Positions 10,357 to 19,445 are shown, counted from the stretch's first letter. The stretch: 64,000 bases of DNA from CAVQAH01 sp963784195 (GCA_963784195.1 CAWARA010000002.1:22233-86232); one strand, 5' to 3'. Numbers and translations: made by a program. The notes: generated by a model from the sequence alone, not told the origin.

Positions 10357-11358
10357 ATGCGTGGTTTCGTGCTGGCGGCGCTTGCCCTGACATCCGTGGT
10401 GCCCTCGTCTGTGGGCCAACAGTTGACGAGAGTCGATGTGTCGCTGGGAGACGTGTCGATCAACAAGGTGCCGTTTCTGGTCGCGGCGGACCAGGGCCTG
10501 TACGCCAAATACGGGCTCGACGTGCATCAGACCATCTCGGCCGGCGCCGCGCGCGCGGCCGCCGCGTCAGGCGTCGTCGTGCCCGACGGTTATGTGAGTC
10601 GGGACGCCAGCGCCGACCCGCCGATCGAAGTCGGCGGCGGCTCGCCGATGATCAACAGTGTCATCAACAGGCGCGGCAAGCCGCGGGTCATCGTCCTGAC
10701 TCAGGAAGCCATGGCGGCGTCTCACGTCATCGCCCGGCCGGGAATCGCCAGCCTGCAGGATCTGAAGGGAAAGCGACTGGGTTTTTCCGGGGTTGGTTCG
10801 GTCACACATTTCAACGCCCTGAGCCTCGCCAAACAGTTCGGCTGGGATCCTGATCGGGACATCACGCTGGTTGCCGGTTCCGCGAATATCGAGGCGCTCA
10901 AGCAGGACAAAGTGGACGCGATTCTGACGAGTGCCATGGGCATCGCGCTCGGTACGCAGGCGGGCTTCACGGATATCGGCGATCTGTCGGTCTACAAGAT
11001 GCCCATGGCGGGCTCGGGCATCATGGTGGACAAGGCGTATCTGGTCCCGAATCGGGACACGGTGCTGCGTTTTCTGAAGGCCGGCCTCGAAGCGACGGCG
11101 CTGATGCAACGCGACCGACGGGTGTTCAATGCCGCACTCGCCAAATGGTTCAACATCACGGACGCCAAGACGCAGGAGGGGATGTTCGCCTACGTGCACC
11201 AGTTCGAGAAGAAGCCCTATCCCTCCGTTGACGGCATCAAGCGGGTGTTCGCGCTCTACGATTCACCGGAGATGCGGAAGCACACCCCGGAAGGATTCTA
11301 CGACTCGAGTCTCATCGCGGAATTGGACAAGAGCGGCTTCCTCGACAAGCTGATGTAG
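10357..11358 (+). CDS. ABC transporter substrate-binding protein (NMT1/NitT-TauT type)
   Basis: The 333-residue product has a signal peptide (MRGFVLAALALTSVVPSSVG). It then shows the NMT1/THI5 fold pattern: VPFLVAADQGLYAKYGLDV, IASLQDLKGKRLGFSG, and a second lobe with DAILTSAMGIALGTQAG and a C-terminal DGIKRVFALYDSPEMRKHTPEGFYD. The family delivers small organic ligands (sulfonates, nitrate, pyrimidine precursors) to a permease. No permease or ATPase gene lies nearby, so the gene is orphan here. AGGAG ribosome site at 10343-10347. Confidence 0.85.
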   Translation: MRGFVLAALALTSVVPSSVGQQLTRVDVSLGDVSINKVPFLVAADQGLYAKYGLDVHQTISAGAARAAAASGVVVPDGYVSRDASADPPIEVGGGSPMINSVINRRGKPRVIVLTQEAMAASHVIARPGIASLQDLKGKRLGFSGVGSVTHFNALSLAKQFGWDPDRDITLVAGSANIEALKQDKVDAILTSAMGIALGTQAGFTDIGDLSVYKMPMAGSGIMVDKAYLVPNRDTVLRFLKAGLEATALMQRDRRVFNAALAKWFNITDAKTQEGMFAYVHQFEKKPYPSVDGIKRVFALYDSPEMRKHTPEGFYDSSLIAELDKSGFLDKLM

Positions 11359-11380
11359 GCGCCAAACGCTGCGCCCCTGA

Positions 11381-11475
11381 GTCGTGGTCCGTAGGTCGTG
11401 GTCCGTGACTCGAAGAGCCTCAGCGCGCCAAAACTGCGGGTCTCGAGCTACGAGCGACGGACGACGAACCACGGC
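11381..11475. repeat. Heptad hairpin repeat, copy 1
   Basis: The left arm reads in 7-base steps GTGGTCC, GTAGGTC, GTGGTCC, GTGACTC. The right arm reads GAGCTAC, GAGCGAC, GGACGAC, GAACCAC, their complements. This gives a long imperfect hairpin between the substrate-binding protein and the RRM gene. The same design recurs near 40731, 52126 and 56271. Confidence 0.8.
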
Positions 11476-11606
11476 GGATGTGTGTTACACTCTCCAGGTC
11501 TTCTGAGAGCTGCGCTTTTCCGGCCTCCCGCATCAGATCCGAGTTTCTCGCCTCTCCTGCGATTCGTGGTCGAGCATGTCGCTCGAGCCTGCCATCAGAT
11601 TCAATC

Positions 11607-11625
11607 GCATCTTTGGATGCAGGAG
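11607..11625 (+). promoter_or_regulatory. Hairpin abutting the ribosome binding site of the RRM gene
   Basis: GCATC-TTTG-GATGC (11607-11620) folds directly against the AGGAG Shine-Dalgarno at 11621-11625, seven bases before the ATG. Such a placement could make translation temperature- or structure-dependent, as in cold-shock leaders. This is inference. Confidence 0.4.
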
Positions 11626-11631
11626 TAGTTC

Positions 11632-11940
11632 ATGAGTACCAAGCTGTATGTCGGCAACCTGCCGTACGAAACCACGGAGTCTGACTTGCAGGCGCTGTTC
11701 GAGGGCGCGGGGCAGGTGAGCACGATCAATATCGTTCGCGACAAAGCCACGGGCCAGGCGCGGGGATTCGCCTTCGTCGAAATGGGTGATGACGAAGGCG
11801 CGCGCCGTGCGATCGCCGAGCTCGACAAGCACCAGTATGGCGGCCGCGCTCTGACCGTCAACGAAGCGAAGCCGATGGCGCCCCGCCCCGGCGGCGGCGG
11901 ATTCGGCGGTGGCCGCCAGCGGCGCGAGCCACGCTGGTAA
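11632..11940 (+). CDS. RRM-domain RNA-binding protein, glycine-rich tail
   Basis: The product is 102 residues. A single RNA-recognition motif carries RNP2 (LYVGNL) and RNP1 (RGFAFVEM) at normal spacing. The C-terminal tail is Gly/Arg-rich (PGGGGFGGGRQRREPRW). This is the bacterial Rbp family known in cyanobacteria and acidobacteria, often cold-induced, binding single-stranded RNA in the cytoplasm. Long 5' leader with a hairpin at the ribosome site. Confidence 0.95.
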   Translation: MSTKLYVGNLPYETTESDLQALFEGAGQVSTINIVRDKATGQARGFAFVEMGDDEGARRAIAELDKHQYGGRALTVNEAKPMAPRPGGGGFGGGRQRREPRW

Positions 11941-11967
11941 GCGAGTCCACACCAGATCTGTTCACAC

Positions 11968-11993
11968 GCCCGGAGCGCTGCGGTGCTCCGGGC
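11968..11993. terminator. Hairpin between convergent genes
   Basis: GCCCGGAGC, an 8-base loop, then GCTCCGGGC gives a perfect 9-bp stem. It sits just after the RRM gene and before the convergent VOC gene. There is no strong U-tract. Confidence 0.6.
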
Positions 11994-12011
11994 CTCCTCG
12001 CCTTCGAGCTA

Positions 12012-12566
12012 CTATCCCGACAACCGGTCTCGTGTCGCCAGCAGGAGTTCAATCGCGTCGGCAAGGTGTTCATCCGTGATGTGATGATCCCCGCGCTCGA
12101 CGCGAAGATGGTGGGCACGCATGAGCACGTCGACATCACGGAAACCCTCTGGCGTTTGAAACTTGTAGCATGAGAGCTCTACCTTCAGACCATTCGGATC
12201 CTGAAGATAGATCGAATCCATGAATCCTCTGTCGCGTTGAATGAACTCGATGCCACGCTCGCGCAATCGCGCGGGCGCCAGGTTGAAGGTCGCACGCGAG
12301 ACGTTCAACGCGAAGTGCTCCATACACCCGACGTCGCGCGGCGCTGGCCGACGCGCATCCGTTCTCGACTCGTTCGTGAACACCGTGAGCAGACGCCCGT
12401 CGCCGGGGTCGAAATAGAGATGGTTTTCGTCGGGCTTTCCAAGATTGGGCTGCTCGAAGATGAACGGCATGCCCAGCGTCCCTTCCCAGAAATCGATGGC
12501 ACTCTGGCGAGTCGACCCGACGATCGTGATGTGGTGAAAGCCCTGGACCTGAATTTTCCTGTTCAC
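12012..12566 (-). CDS. VOC-family (glyoxalase/bleomycin-resistance/dioxygenase) protein
   Basis: The frame is open upstream to 12719, but the domain starts at the GTG at 12566 (VNRKIQVQGFHHITIVG) after a GGGAG site. Metal-ligand positions are visible: GFHHITI (His), HLYFDP, MEHFALNV (His) and LKVELSCY (Glu). FWEGTLGMPF marks the first beta-alpha-beta unit. Members are metal-dependent dioxygenases or lyases with varied substrates, and the substrate here is unknown. Confidence 0.85.
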   Translation of the reverse strand: MNRKIQVQGFHHITIVGSTRQSAIDFWEGTLGMPFIFEQPNLGKPDENHLYFDPGDGRLLTVFTNESRTDARRPAPRDVGCMEHFALNVSRATFNLAPARLRERGIEFIQRDRGFMDSIYLQDPNGLKVELSCYKFQTPEGFRDVDVLMRAHHLRVERGDHHITDEHLADAIELLLATRDRLSG

Positions 12567-13143
12567 GGCGAGACTCCCGGGAAGAAGTCGGCGTTGTACT
12601 GTGGAGCGGGGAATTCTCACACGAATCGCGATCAGATGCCGCGGCAACTCCTGCGTCAGAAAACCCTGGCCGGTCGGTGGCTTCCCGACGACCGGCACTT
12701 CGTGTTCGAGCGCCTGCAATTGGGCGGCCTCCGCGCATCGAGCTCGGCTCGGTTGAGGGAGGCGAGCCGTCCATGCTCGTCGACAATGCCGTCACCCCCA
12801 TTGTTGCAGCCGGCCACGTCCCGCGTGCGCGGCGATCGGCTTCTCGCGCAACCGCTCGACCTGGCCGGTTGAAAGCTCGTGCGGGCGCCCGTCGTGCTCG
12901 CCGAACGGATGGACGTCACGGCGAACCAGGGCGCGGCCTACTCCGCCTCCGATCGCGTGATCGCCTATTCAGGAGACGGGACCGCCGGCAGATCTCGCCT
13001 CACGTGGTGGATCGCAAACGTCACTACCCGCCGAACTTTCCCCCTGTTCCGCGAAGGCCTGCGGCCGCGCGCGCAGCCTCCGATCCGCGAACATTCTCGA
13101 CAGGTTTGTTCATGCATAATCGGCGGCGCACGCGACCGCGCGG
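12567..13143 (-). other. Intergenic stretch with decayed coding signal
   Basis: No intact gene. On the minus strand short coding-like pieces occur in shifting frames: about 12920-12790 (HPFGEHDGRPHELS, QVERLREKPIAAHAGRG) and about 12790-12570 (DEHGRLASLNRAELDA, then LEHEVPVVGKPPTGQGFL). They could be one hypothetical gene broken by indels. I do not recognise it. Confidence 0.3.
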
Positions 13144-14245
13144 TCATCGCGCGCTGCGCGCCGCCGCCGCCGTCCACTCGGTCCGGACCGAGTAGGGCGT
13201 GTGTGTCTCTCTCACCGCCATTGGCCCAAAGAACCTCCTCCGCCTCATAAGCATTGTGCGCACGGCAGCGCAGTTGAAGATTGTCGACCACCGTCTCCCC
13301 GCCCGCTGCAAACGGAACCACGTGATGGATCTCGAGAAAGCCGCGCTCGCGACAGCGGCCGTCGTGACCAACGAACGCGCACTGCCCGCCGTCGCGTGCC
13401 CAGACCGCGCGCTTGACTGCGGCGGGCACATGACGCGCGCGTGGGCGAGCGTCGCGTGAAGAGCGAGGGCGGGAAGTATGCGCGCATCGAGTCCGCTCCA
13501 GGTCTGCGACGAGCAACTTCAACGCGCGTTCGACAATCAGCGCCGGATCGCCACTTGGGATCGTGTGTCGCAACAGATCCTGGGCACGGCGCAAGTGGTC
13601 ATGCGCTTCCGCGGAGACTGTGACCTGGATGCGATACCGTGTCGGTGCGAGCGGGGTGATGACGGGCGGGCGCAATGGCAGGGGTGCCGCGATGACCGGG
13701 GCTGGTTGGCGATCGCCACGCAGTTCCAGGTCGTTACTCGAAGAAACACTGGCTCGATCGTCACGCTCTGCCTTGTGCTCTACGCCGGCCGGTTTCACGG
13801 GCGCGGGCAACTTCCGCACACTCGACGGTACCGCTGGCAGTGGACGGAGCGCGGCGACCATGCGTTCTACGTCGCGCTTGCTCTTGTACCGGGCACTCAC
13901 GAGCAGAGTCTGATGGTTGTCGTCGGTCAGATGCGGCGCGAGCAGGCCGATGGTCGTGACATTCAGCGATCCGTCGGCGAGGAATTCCATCACGACCGGG
14001 AATCGCCGTGCCGCACGCGCGGCCTCGATTCGGCCGTATGCCGCATGCTCGGACAGGTGCAGCGCTTGCGTGCAGTAGGTGAAGAGCGACGAATAGCCTT
14101 CGCCCAGATATAGACGCCGCGCATCCACTTCGGCGAGCAGCGCGATCAGATGTGCAGTGGCCGCACGTTCCTGTTTCGCTGCGCGAGTGACCTGGGCCAG
14201 GAGTTCTGCGTCGGTAAGTTGATCCGGCGATTCGATCTTGGTCAT
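13144..14245 (-). CDS. DUF222/HNH endonuclease domain protein, one frameshift near the C-terminus
   Basis: The ATG at 14245 gives MTKIESPDQLTDAELL. The N-terminal helical DUF222-like region (AHLIALLAEVDARRLYLGEGYSSLFTY is its signature area) is followed by a variable linker. The HNH module follows: VKRAVWARDGGQCAFVG, HHVVPFAAGGETVVDNLQLRCRAHNAYEAE. Near 13243 one inserted G shifts the frame. Removing it gives EEFFGPMAVRETHT and a normal end at 13144. As written, the frame runs on to 12965 with a foreign tail. This repeated acidobacterial family is a presumed nuclease whose cellular role is unsettled. Matching palindromes flank it. Confidence 0.85.
13176..13193. repeat. 18-bp perfect palindrome, copy A (inside 3' end of HNH gene)
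   Basis: ACTCGGTCCGGACCGAGT is a perfect palindrome that encodes part of the C-terminal YSVRTEW of the HNH protein. It matches the palindrome at 14494 with one central difference. Confidence 0.85.
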
Positions 14246-14736
14246 GCTCCTTTGTAGCACCGCAGTTTTTGCAATTCGACAATGGCGCATGACGCACGAA
14301 CGCGCTGCGAGCCCGCTGATGAATCGGATCGCTGCCGATGTGCGCTCTGGCGCAGCCACAACGATTTTGACGGGCACTTTCGTCGTCGTGTGCGGTTGAT
14401 CCGTGACCGACACTGAAATTGCTGTCAAGCATTTTCTGTCGTGTCCGGAAAGTTTTTTGACCCCGACGCACGTCAACCCGCAACAACCACACTACTCGGT
14501 CCAGACCGAGTGCCGCAGAGCCGGGCAGCCGCGCGGAGGCAAGAGGATGGCATCGGCAGGTCCCGCCAGCTAGCCGCAATACAATCGGTCTCGGGAGGGC
14601 GCGCGTGACCGATGCGGAACGGCGGTGGCCCTTCGGCCTCCCGGTCACGAAATGTCGTGATCGCTGACGAGCTAGAATAGCTAGTTCCGCAACGTCACCC
14701 TTCGCACGTCGTCGAACCCTGGGCGCTCCGGGAGAA
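14246..14736. other. Intergenic region between HNH gene and sulfatase block
   Basis: About 490 bp without a convincing gene. The only structure I see is the palindrome at 14494-14511. Minus-strand open frames here are compositional. Confidence 0.6.
14494..14511. repeat. 18-bp palindrome, copy B (upstream of HNH gene)
   Basis: ACTCGGTCCAGACCGAGT has 8-bp perfect arms with CA at the centre. With flanking bases it shares a 21-bp match (one mismatch) with the reverse complement of copy A. It lies 249 bp upstream of the HNH start codon. Confidence 0.85.
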
Positions 14737-14820
14737 GTGATCATCGTGGCGTTGGCACTCGCGATCGTGCCCTACCTGCTGCTGCGGGGATTCGTTACAC
14801 GCATCGCGCGACCGAAGTAA
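14737..14820 (+). CDS. Small single-helix membrane peptide (27 residues)
   Basis: GTG start at 14737, four bases after GGAGAA. The peptide is one hydrophobic helix (IIVALALAIVPYLLLRGF) ending in a positive tail (TRIARPK). The tail predicts an N-out, C-in or membrane-anchored form. It lies 41 bp ahead of the sulfatase and may be co-transcribed with it. Too short for homology by eye. The ribosome site and charge pattern support it. Confidence 0.5.
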   Translation: MIIVALALAIVPYLLLRGFVTRIARPK

Positions 14821-14861
14821 CGGGATGGTTTCGATGGAACTAAATAAGGAGCCGAGACAAC

Positions 14862-17247
14862 ATGAGTTCTGACGACAGGGTTCAGCGATCGAGTCTTCCG
14901 ATTCCCGACATTCAGCATCCGGGTCTCATCACGTACGACGCCAAGGATCCGGACACCAAGTTTCCGCCGATCAGCCGACGTGCGGCCGCCGAAGGGCGCG
15001 CCCAATGTGCTGGTGATCCTCATCGACGACGTCGGCTACGGCGCGACCAGCGTGTTCGGCGGTCCCTGCCACACACCGAACTTCGAGAAGCTGGCCAAGG
15101 GCGGATTGCGGTACACGCGCTTCCACACGACCGCGTTGTGCTCGCCGACGCGCCAGGCCCTCCTCACCGGGCGTAATCATCACTCGGTCGGCATGGGCGG
15201 CATCACCGAAATCGCCACCGCAGCGCCCGGCTACAGCTCGGTGTTGCCCAACACCAAGGCGCCGCTCGCGCTCACCCTCCAGCTCAATGGCTACTCGACG
15301 GCGCAGTTCGGCAAGTGCCACGAGGTGCCGGTGTGGCAGACCAGTCCGGCAGGACCGTTCAAGGCGTGGCCGACCGGCGGCGGCGGCTTCGAGTACTTCT
15401 ACGGCTTCATCGGCGGTGAGAACAACCAATGGGACCCGGCCCTGTATGAGGGGACGACGCCCATCGAGCCGCCGAAGACGCCAGAAGAGGGCTACCACCT
15501 CACCGAGGACCTGACCGACAAGGCGATCGCCTGGACGCGCCAGCAGAAAGCCCTGCTGCCTGACAAACCGTTCTTCATGTACTTCGCGCCGGGTGCCACC
15601 CACGCGCCGCATCACGTCCCGAAGGAGTGGATCGACAAGTACAAGGGCAAGTTCGCCCACGGCTGGGACAAACAGCGCGAGATCACCTTCAATCAGCAAA
15701 AGAAGTTGGGCGTGATCGGCGCCGACGCCGTGCTGACGTCGCGGCACGCGGAGATTCCGGCCTGGGACGCGATGGATCCCAGAGCTCAAGCCGGTGCTCG
15801 AGCGCGAGATGGAAGTGTACGCCGCGTTCATGGAGCACACCGATCACCATGTCGGCCGACTGATCGACGCGCTCAAGGATCTCGAGGTCCTCGACGACAC
15901 GCTGATCTACTTGATCATCGGCGACAACGGCGCGTCGGCTGAGGGCACGCTGCAAGGGCGCCTTCAACGAGATGGCGAACTTCAACGGCATGGCCGGCAC
16001 TCGAGACGCCCGAGTTCATGATGTCGAAGCTCGAGGAGTTCGGCGGCGAGGGATCGTACGGCCACTTTGCCGTGGGCTGGGCCTGGGCGATGGATTCCCC
16101 GTATCAGTGGACGAAGCAGGTCGCGTCGCACTGGGGCGGCACGCGCAACGGCACGATCGTGCACTGGCCGAAGGGCATCAAGGAAAAAGGCGGCGTACGC
16201 CATCAGTTCAGCCACGTGATCGACGTCGCCCCGACCGTGCTGGAAGTGGCCGGCCTCCCCGAGCCGACGATGGTCAACGGCGTGCAGCAGAGCCCGTACG
16301 AAGGCACCAGCATGCTCTACAGCTTCAACGACGCGAAAGCGGCAGAACGGCACGAGACGCAGTACTTCGAGATGTTCTGCAATCGCGGCATCTACCACAA
16401 AGGCTGGAGCGCGGTGACCAAGCATCGGCACGCCGTGGGAAATGGCGCGGCGAGAAGACTGCCGGCCTTCGACGACGACGTGTGGGAGCTGTACGACGGC
16501 AGCACCGACTGGACGCAGGCCAACGACCTGTCGAAGAAGATGCCCGAGAAGCTCGCACGAGCTGCAGCGGCTGTGGCTGATCGAAGCGGTCAAGTACAAC
16601 GTGCTGCCGCTCGACGACCGGCAGATCGAGCGCTTCGTGCCCGAGATGGCCGGCCGGCCGGCGCTGATCAAGGGCAACCGGCAGTTGCTGTTTGCCGGCA
16701 TGGGACGCCTCTCCGAGAACAGCGTCGTCAGCATCAAGAACAAGTCGTTCGCCGTCACCGCCGATCTCGAGGTGCCCGCCAAGGGCGCCGAGGGCGTCAT
16801 GATCGCGCAGGGCGGCCGGTTCGGCGGCTGGAGCCTCTACGCCAAGGGCGGCAAGGCCAAGTTCGTCTACAACGTGCTCGGCATCAAGTGGTACGAAATC
16901 GAATCGACGAGTCCCATCCCGACCGGAAAGACGCAGGTGCGCGCGGAGTTCGCCTATGACGGCGGCGGTCCGGGCAAAGGCGGCAAGCCTCACGCTCTAC
17001 TGCGACGGCAAGGCCGTGGGCAAGGGCCGTGTCGACCAGACGCAAGGGTTCGTCTTCTCGGCGGACGAGACGACCGATATCGGCTGCGAGTCGGGTACGA
17101 CGCGTCAGCCCCGACTACACTGCGCATACCAGCCGGTTCAACGGCAAGATCAACTTTGTGCAGATCGACCTGGACAAAGACGCGCAGGACGCCGACCACT
17201 ACATCTCGCCAGATGAGCGGCTGCGCATCGCGATGGCGCGGCAGTGA
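14862..17247 (+). pseudogene. Formylglycine-dependent arylsulfatase, broken by seven +1 frameshifts
   Basis: ATG at 14862 with AGGAG. Stitched over frames, the protein shows LVILIDDVGYGA (metal-binding Asp pair), the sulfatase signature CSPTRQALLTGR (Cys converted to formylglycine), GKCHEVP, HAPHHVPKEWIDKYKG, IIGDNGASAEG, and a C-terminal lectin-like domain (VMIAQGGRFGGWSLY, NGKINFVQIDL). The family hydrolyses sulfate esters, and this large subtype is common in soil bacteria. Breaks near 14975, 15780, 15951, 15999, 16553, 16990 and 17104 are each repaired by removing one base. Amino acids stay conserved between breaks, so either decay is very recent or the bases are errors. No signal peptide is evident. 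The neighbouring outer-membrane transporter is intact. Confidence 0.85.
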
Positions 17248-17274
17248 CCACCATTACCACGTGCAGGGTTGCCC

Positions 17275-18207
17275 GTGAAGACGACTCCAGCGGTTCACGT
17301 GAATCACTGCTCGTCTGCGCGGTCGCTCGCGCTCGCGCTCCTGCTGACGCCGGCACCCGCATCCGCGCAGGAGCTCGAGCCAGGCGCGTACTGGCCCATC
17401 CCCACCGGGTTGAACATCCTCACCGTCGCCAACAACTTCAACTGGGGCGATGTGGCGTTCGATCCGTCGGCGCCCATCGACGAGGCCAGCGCCAGGATCA
17501 ACACCACGGCGTTCGCGTTTACGCGCGCATTCAGCCTGGCAGGACGATCGGCCAACGCGGGAGTGGTACTGCCGGTGATCGGCGGCCATATCGAAGGCCT
17601 GTATCTGGGTGAACCCGCGGAGGTTGGCCGGTTTGGACAAGGCGATCCGAGGTTGCGTCTGGCGATGAACCTCTATGGGGCGCCGGCAATGACGCCACAG
17701 CAGTTTGCGTCGTATCGCCACCAGACGATCGTCGGCGTCAGCGTCACGGTGGCGCCGCCGATCGGCCAATACGATTCGACGAAGCTGATCAACCTCGGCA
17801 CGAATCGCTGGTCGTTCAAACCGGAGGTCGGTTTGTCGCAAGCCTGGGGCAAGTGGGTCGTGGAGGCGATGGCGGGGGTCTGGTTCTTCACGGACAACAC
17901 GGACTTCGTCGGAGGACGCACGCGGGAGCAGGATCCGATTGTCGCGACGCAGGTCCACGTCACCTACAAGTTCACGCGCAGCATGTGGCTGGCGGGGGAT
18001 GCCAATTACTTCACAGGTGGTCAGACGACGATCGGCGGGAAGCAGAACCTCGATCTCCAGCGCAACTCACGAATCGGCGCCACGTTTTCGTCGGCGATCG
18101 GTCGCGGCCAGGCAATTCGCATGTCGGTGAGTCGGGGCGCCTACACCACGATCGGTGCGGATTTCACTTCAATTGGCGTCGGCTACAACTACGCCTGGGC
18201 GCGCTAA
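17275..18207 (+). CDS. Outer-membrane transporter-like protein (phenol MetA-pathway family)
   Basis: I choose the GTG at 17275 because AGGG lies about 7 bp upstream. A signal peptide is present (SLALALLLTPAPASAQ). The mature protein has alternating-residue strands and the family's recognisable segments (NILTVANNFNWGDVAFDP, VGVSVTVAPPIGQYD, NLGTNRWSFKPEVGLSQAWG, GGKQNLDLQRNSRIGATF), and ends with an aromatic strand VGYNYAWAR. The family (Phenol_MetA_deg) forms outer-membrane beta-barrels thought to admit hydrophobic substrates. It directly follows the sulfatase, so the two may share a substrate. Confidence 0.85.
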   Translation: MKTTPAVHVNHCSSARSLALALLLTPAPASAQELEPGAYWPIPTGLNILTVANNFNWGDVAFDPSAPIDEASARINTTAFAFTRAFSLAGRSANAGVVLPVIGGHIEGLYLGEPAEVGRFGQGDPRLRLAMNLYGAPAMTPQQFASYRHQTIVGVSVTVAPPIGQYDSTKLINLGTNRWSFKPEVGLSQAWGKWVVEAMAGVWFFTDNTDFVGGRTREQDPIVATQVHVTYKFTRSMWLAGDANYFTGGQTTIGGKQNLDLQRNSRIGATFSSAIGRGQAIRMSVSRGAYTTIGADFTSIGVGYNYAWAR

Positions 18208-18233
18208 CGCTCGACACTCGCTTCGGATGACGC

Positions 18234-18264
18234 TTGACTCTGAAGTGCACTTCAGGGTTGATAC
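18234..18264 (+). promoter_or_regulatory. MerR-type promoter with 16-bp operator palindrome
   Basis: -35 TTGACT (18234-18239), a 19-bp spacer, then -10 TGATAC (18259-18264). The spacer contains the perfect palindrome CTGAAGTGCACTTCAG (18240-18255). An overlong spacer with a central dyad is the hallmark of promoters untwisted by metal-bound MerR proteins. It should drive the CopZ-like/merR operon starting at 18274. Confidence 0.8.
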
Positions 18265-18273
18265 TCGTGAGCG

Positions 18274-18750
18274 ATGGGTGACTGCTGCGATCTCCCTGCC
18301 GTCGAGCCCGGCGCCCGTGCGTGCGCCGCATGCGGCGAGCCTGGGGCGGCCGTTCAACTTCAGACCGTCAAGGCGCTGTTGACGGACGTCGCCCTTCGAC
18401 GCATTCAGCTGACACACTATCGATTCTGCGGTGATCCGGCCTGCGACGTGGTGTACTTCGGCGACGCTGGCGATCACTTCGACATGAATGATCTCCGTGT
18501 GCCGGTGTGGCAGAAGGAGCCGGAAGGCGCACGTCTCCTCTGCTACTGCTTCGGGGAGACCGAATCCGTCATTCGCTCCGAGCTGGTCGTGCACGGACGC
18601 ACCGCCGTGGTCGATCGTATTCGCGAGCACATCGCTGCGCTGCGATGCGCGTGCGATCTCCGAAATCCTCGAGGGGCATGTTGTTTAGGGGATGTGATCG
18701 CCGCGGTGAAGCGTATCGAGCGGACGGTGCTTGGCGCGAAGGACGACTGA
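18274..18750 (+). CDS. CopZ-type iron-sulfur/zinc metallochaperone-like protein
   Basis: The 158 residues are cysteine-rich. The N-terminal pairs (GDCCDLP, CAACGEPG) and RFCGDPACDVVYFG form the CopZ zinc/2Fe-2S domain. A second cluster, LLCYCFGET then CACDLRNPRGACCLGDV, is BFD-like. Related two-domain proteins carry metals or electrons between partners in the cytoplasm and often sit with mercury or copper resistance genes. Its stop overlaps the merR start by one base. It is probably induced by metal through the adjacent MerR. Confidence 0.75.
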   Translation: MGDCCDLPAVEPGARACAACGEPGAAVQLQTVKALLTDVALRRIQLTHYRFCGDPACDVVYFGDAGDHFDMNDLRVPVWQKEPEGARLLCYCFGETESVIRSELVVHGRTAVVDRIREHIAALRCACDLRNPRGACCLGDVIAAVKRIERTVLGAKDD

Positions 18751-19445
18751 TGGAGTCAGCACGAAGTTATCGCATCGGCGAGATCGCAAATCACACAGGC
18801 GTGTCCGTCGAGACGCTCAGATACTACGAGAAACGGCGACTTCTGAAGATCCCACCACGTTCGGAGGGCGGCTTCCGGCGCTACTCGGACGACGTCGTGC
18901 ACCAGGTCCGGTTTATCAAGCAGGCGCAGGCCCTTGGTCTGACGCTCGATGACATCCAGCAACTGGTCACGGGCCAGCAGCGTCGAAGCCATGCGCCATC
19001 GTGCCGAAGGGTTCGCGACCTGTTGACACGGCGGATCGACGACATCGACGGCCGCATCAAGGAACTTCGAAGCTTCCGCCGTACCCTGCACGAGCACCTC
19101 GTTGCGTGTGAACAGGCGTTGGCACTCGAGCGGCTTTCAGATCGGCGCGTGCAGCGGTCCTGGGATCCGAATCTTGTTCTTGCGACCCAGATGAAGAACG
19201 ACGCACGGGCGCCACAACCGGTGCAGGACTGTTGCGTGCGGTCAGGCATCCTCTGGGATCTGGCCGCGGTGTATCTTCCGGGCGCAACCTGGTCTGACAG
19301 GATGCCCGCGGCGGTGGTCTTCAACGGACCCGTGGTTGATGTGATATCGGAGATCGAGTCGGCGATTCTGTCTGTGCCGCGCGCGAGCCGTCTTGTGCCT
19401 CCCGCGGGCACGGATCGTAATCTCGTGACGGCTGCGGTTCGATGA
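18750..19445 (+). CDS. MerR-family metal-responsive regulator with extended C-terminus
   Basis: An N-terminal MerR helix-turn-helix (YRIGEIANHTGVSVETLRYY, then LLKIPPRSEGGFRRYSDD) is followed by the dimerisation helix. Candidate metal-site cysteines are APSCRRVRDLL, HLVACEQAL and QDCCVRSG. At 231 residues it exceeds typical MerR/CueR (about 130-145). The last about 85 residues (after LERLSDRR) are a non-standard extension. It is the second gene of its own operon behind the 18234 promoter, implying autoregulation. The inducer is unknown. Confidence 0.85.
   Translation: MESARSYRIGEIANHTGVSVETLRYYEKRRLLKIPPRSEGGFRRYSDDVVHQVRFIKQAQALGLTLDDIQQLVTGQQRRSHAPSCRRVRDLLTRRIDDIDGRIKELRSFRRTLHEHLVACEQALALERLSDRRVQRSWDPNLVLATQMKNDARAPQPVQDCCVRSGILWDLAAVYLPGATWSDRMPAAVVFNGPVVDVISEIESAILSVPRASRLVPPAGTDRNLVTAAVR

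Noticed and set aside
14862..17247. Programmed ribosomal frameshifting in the sulfatase and kai genes
   Set aside because: No shared slippery sequence or downstream structure recurs at the breaks, and there are too many sites.
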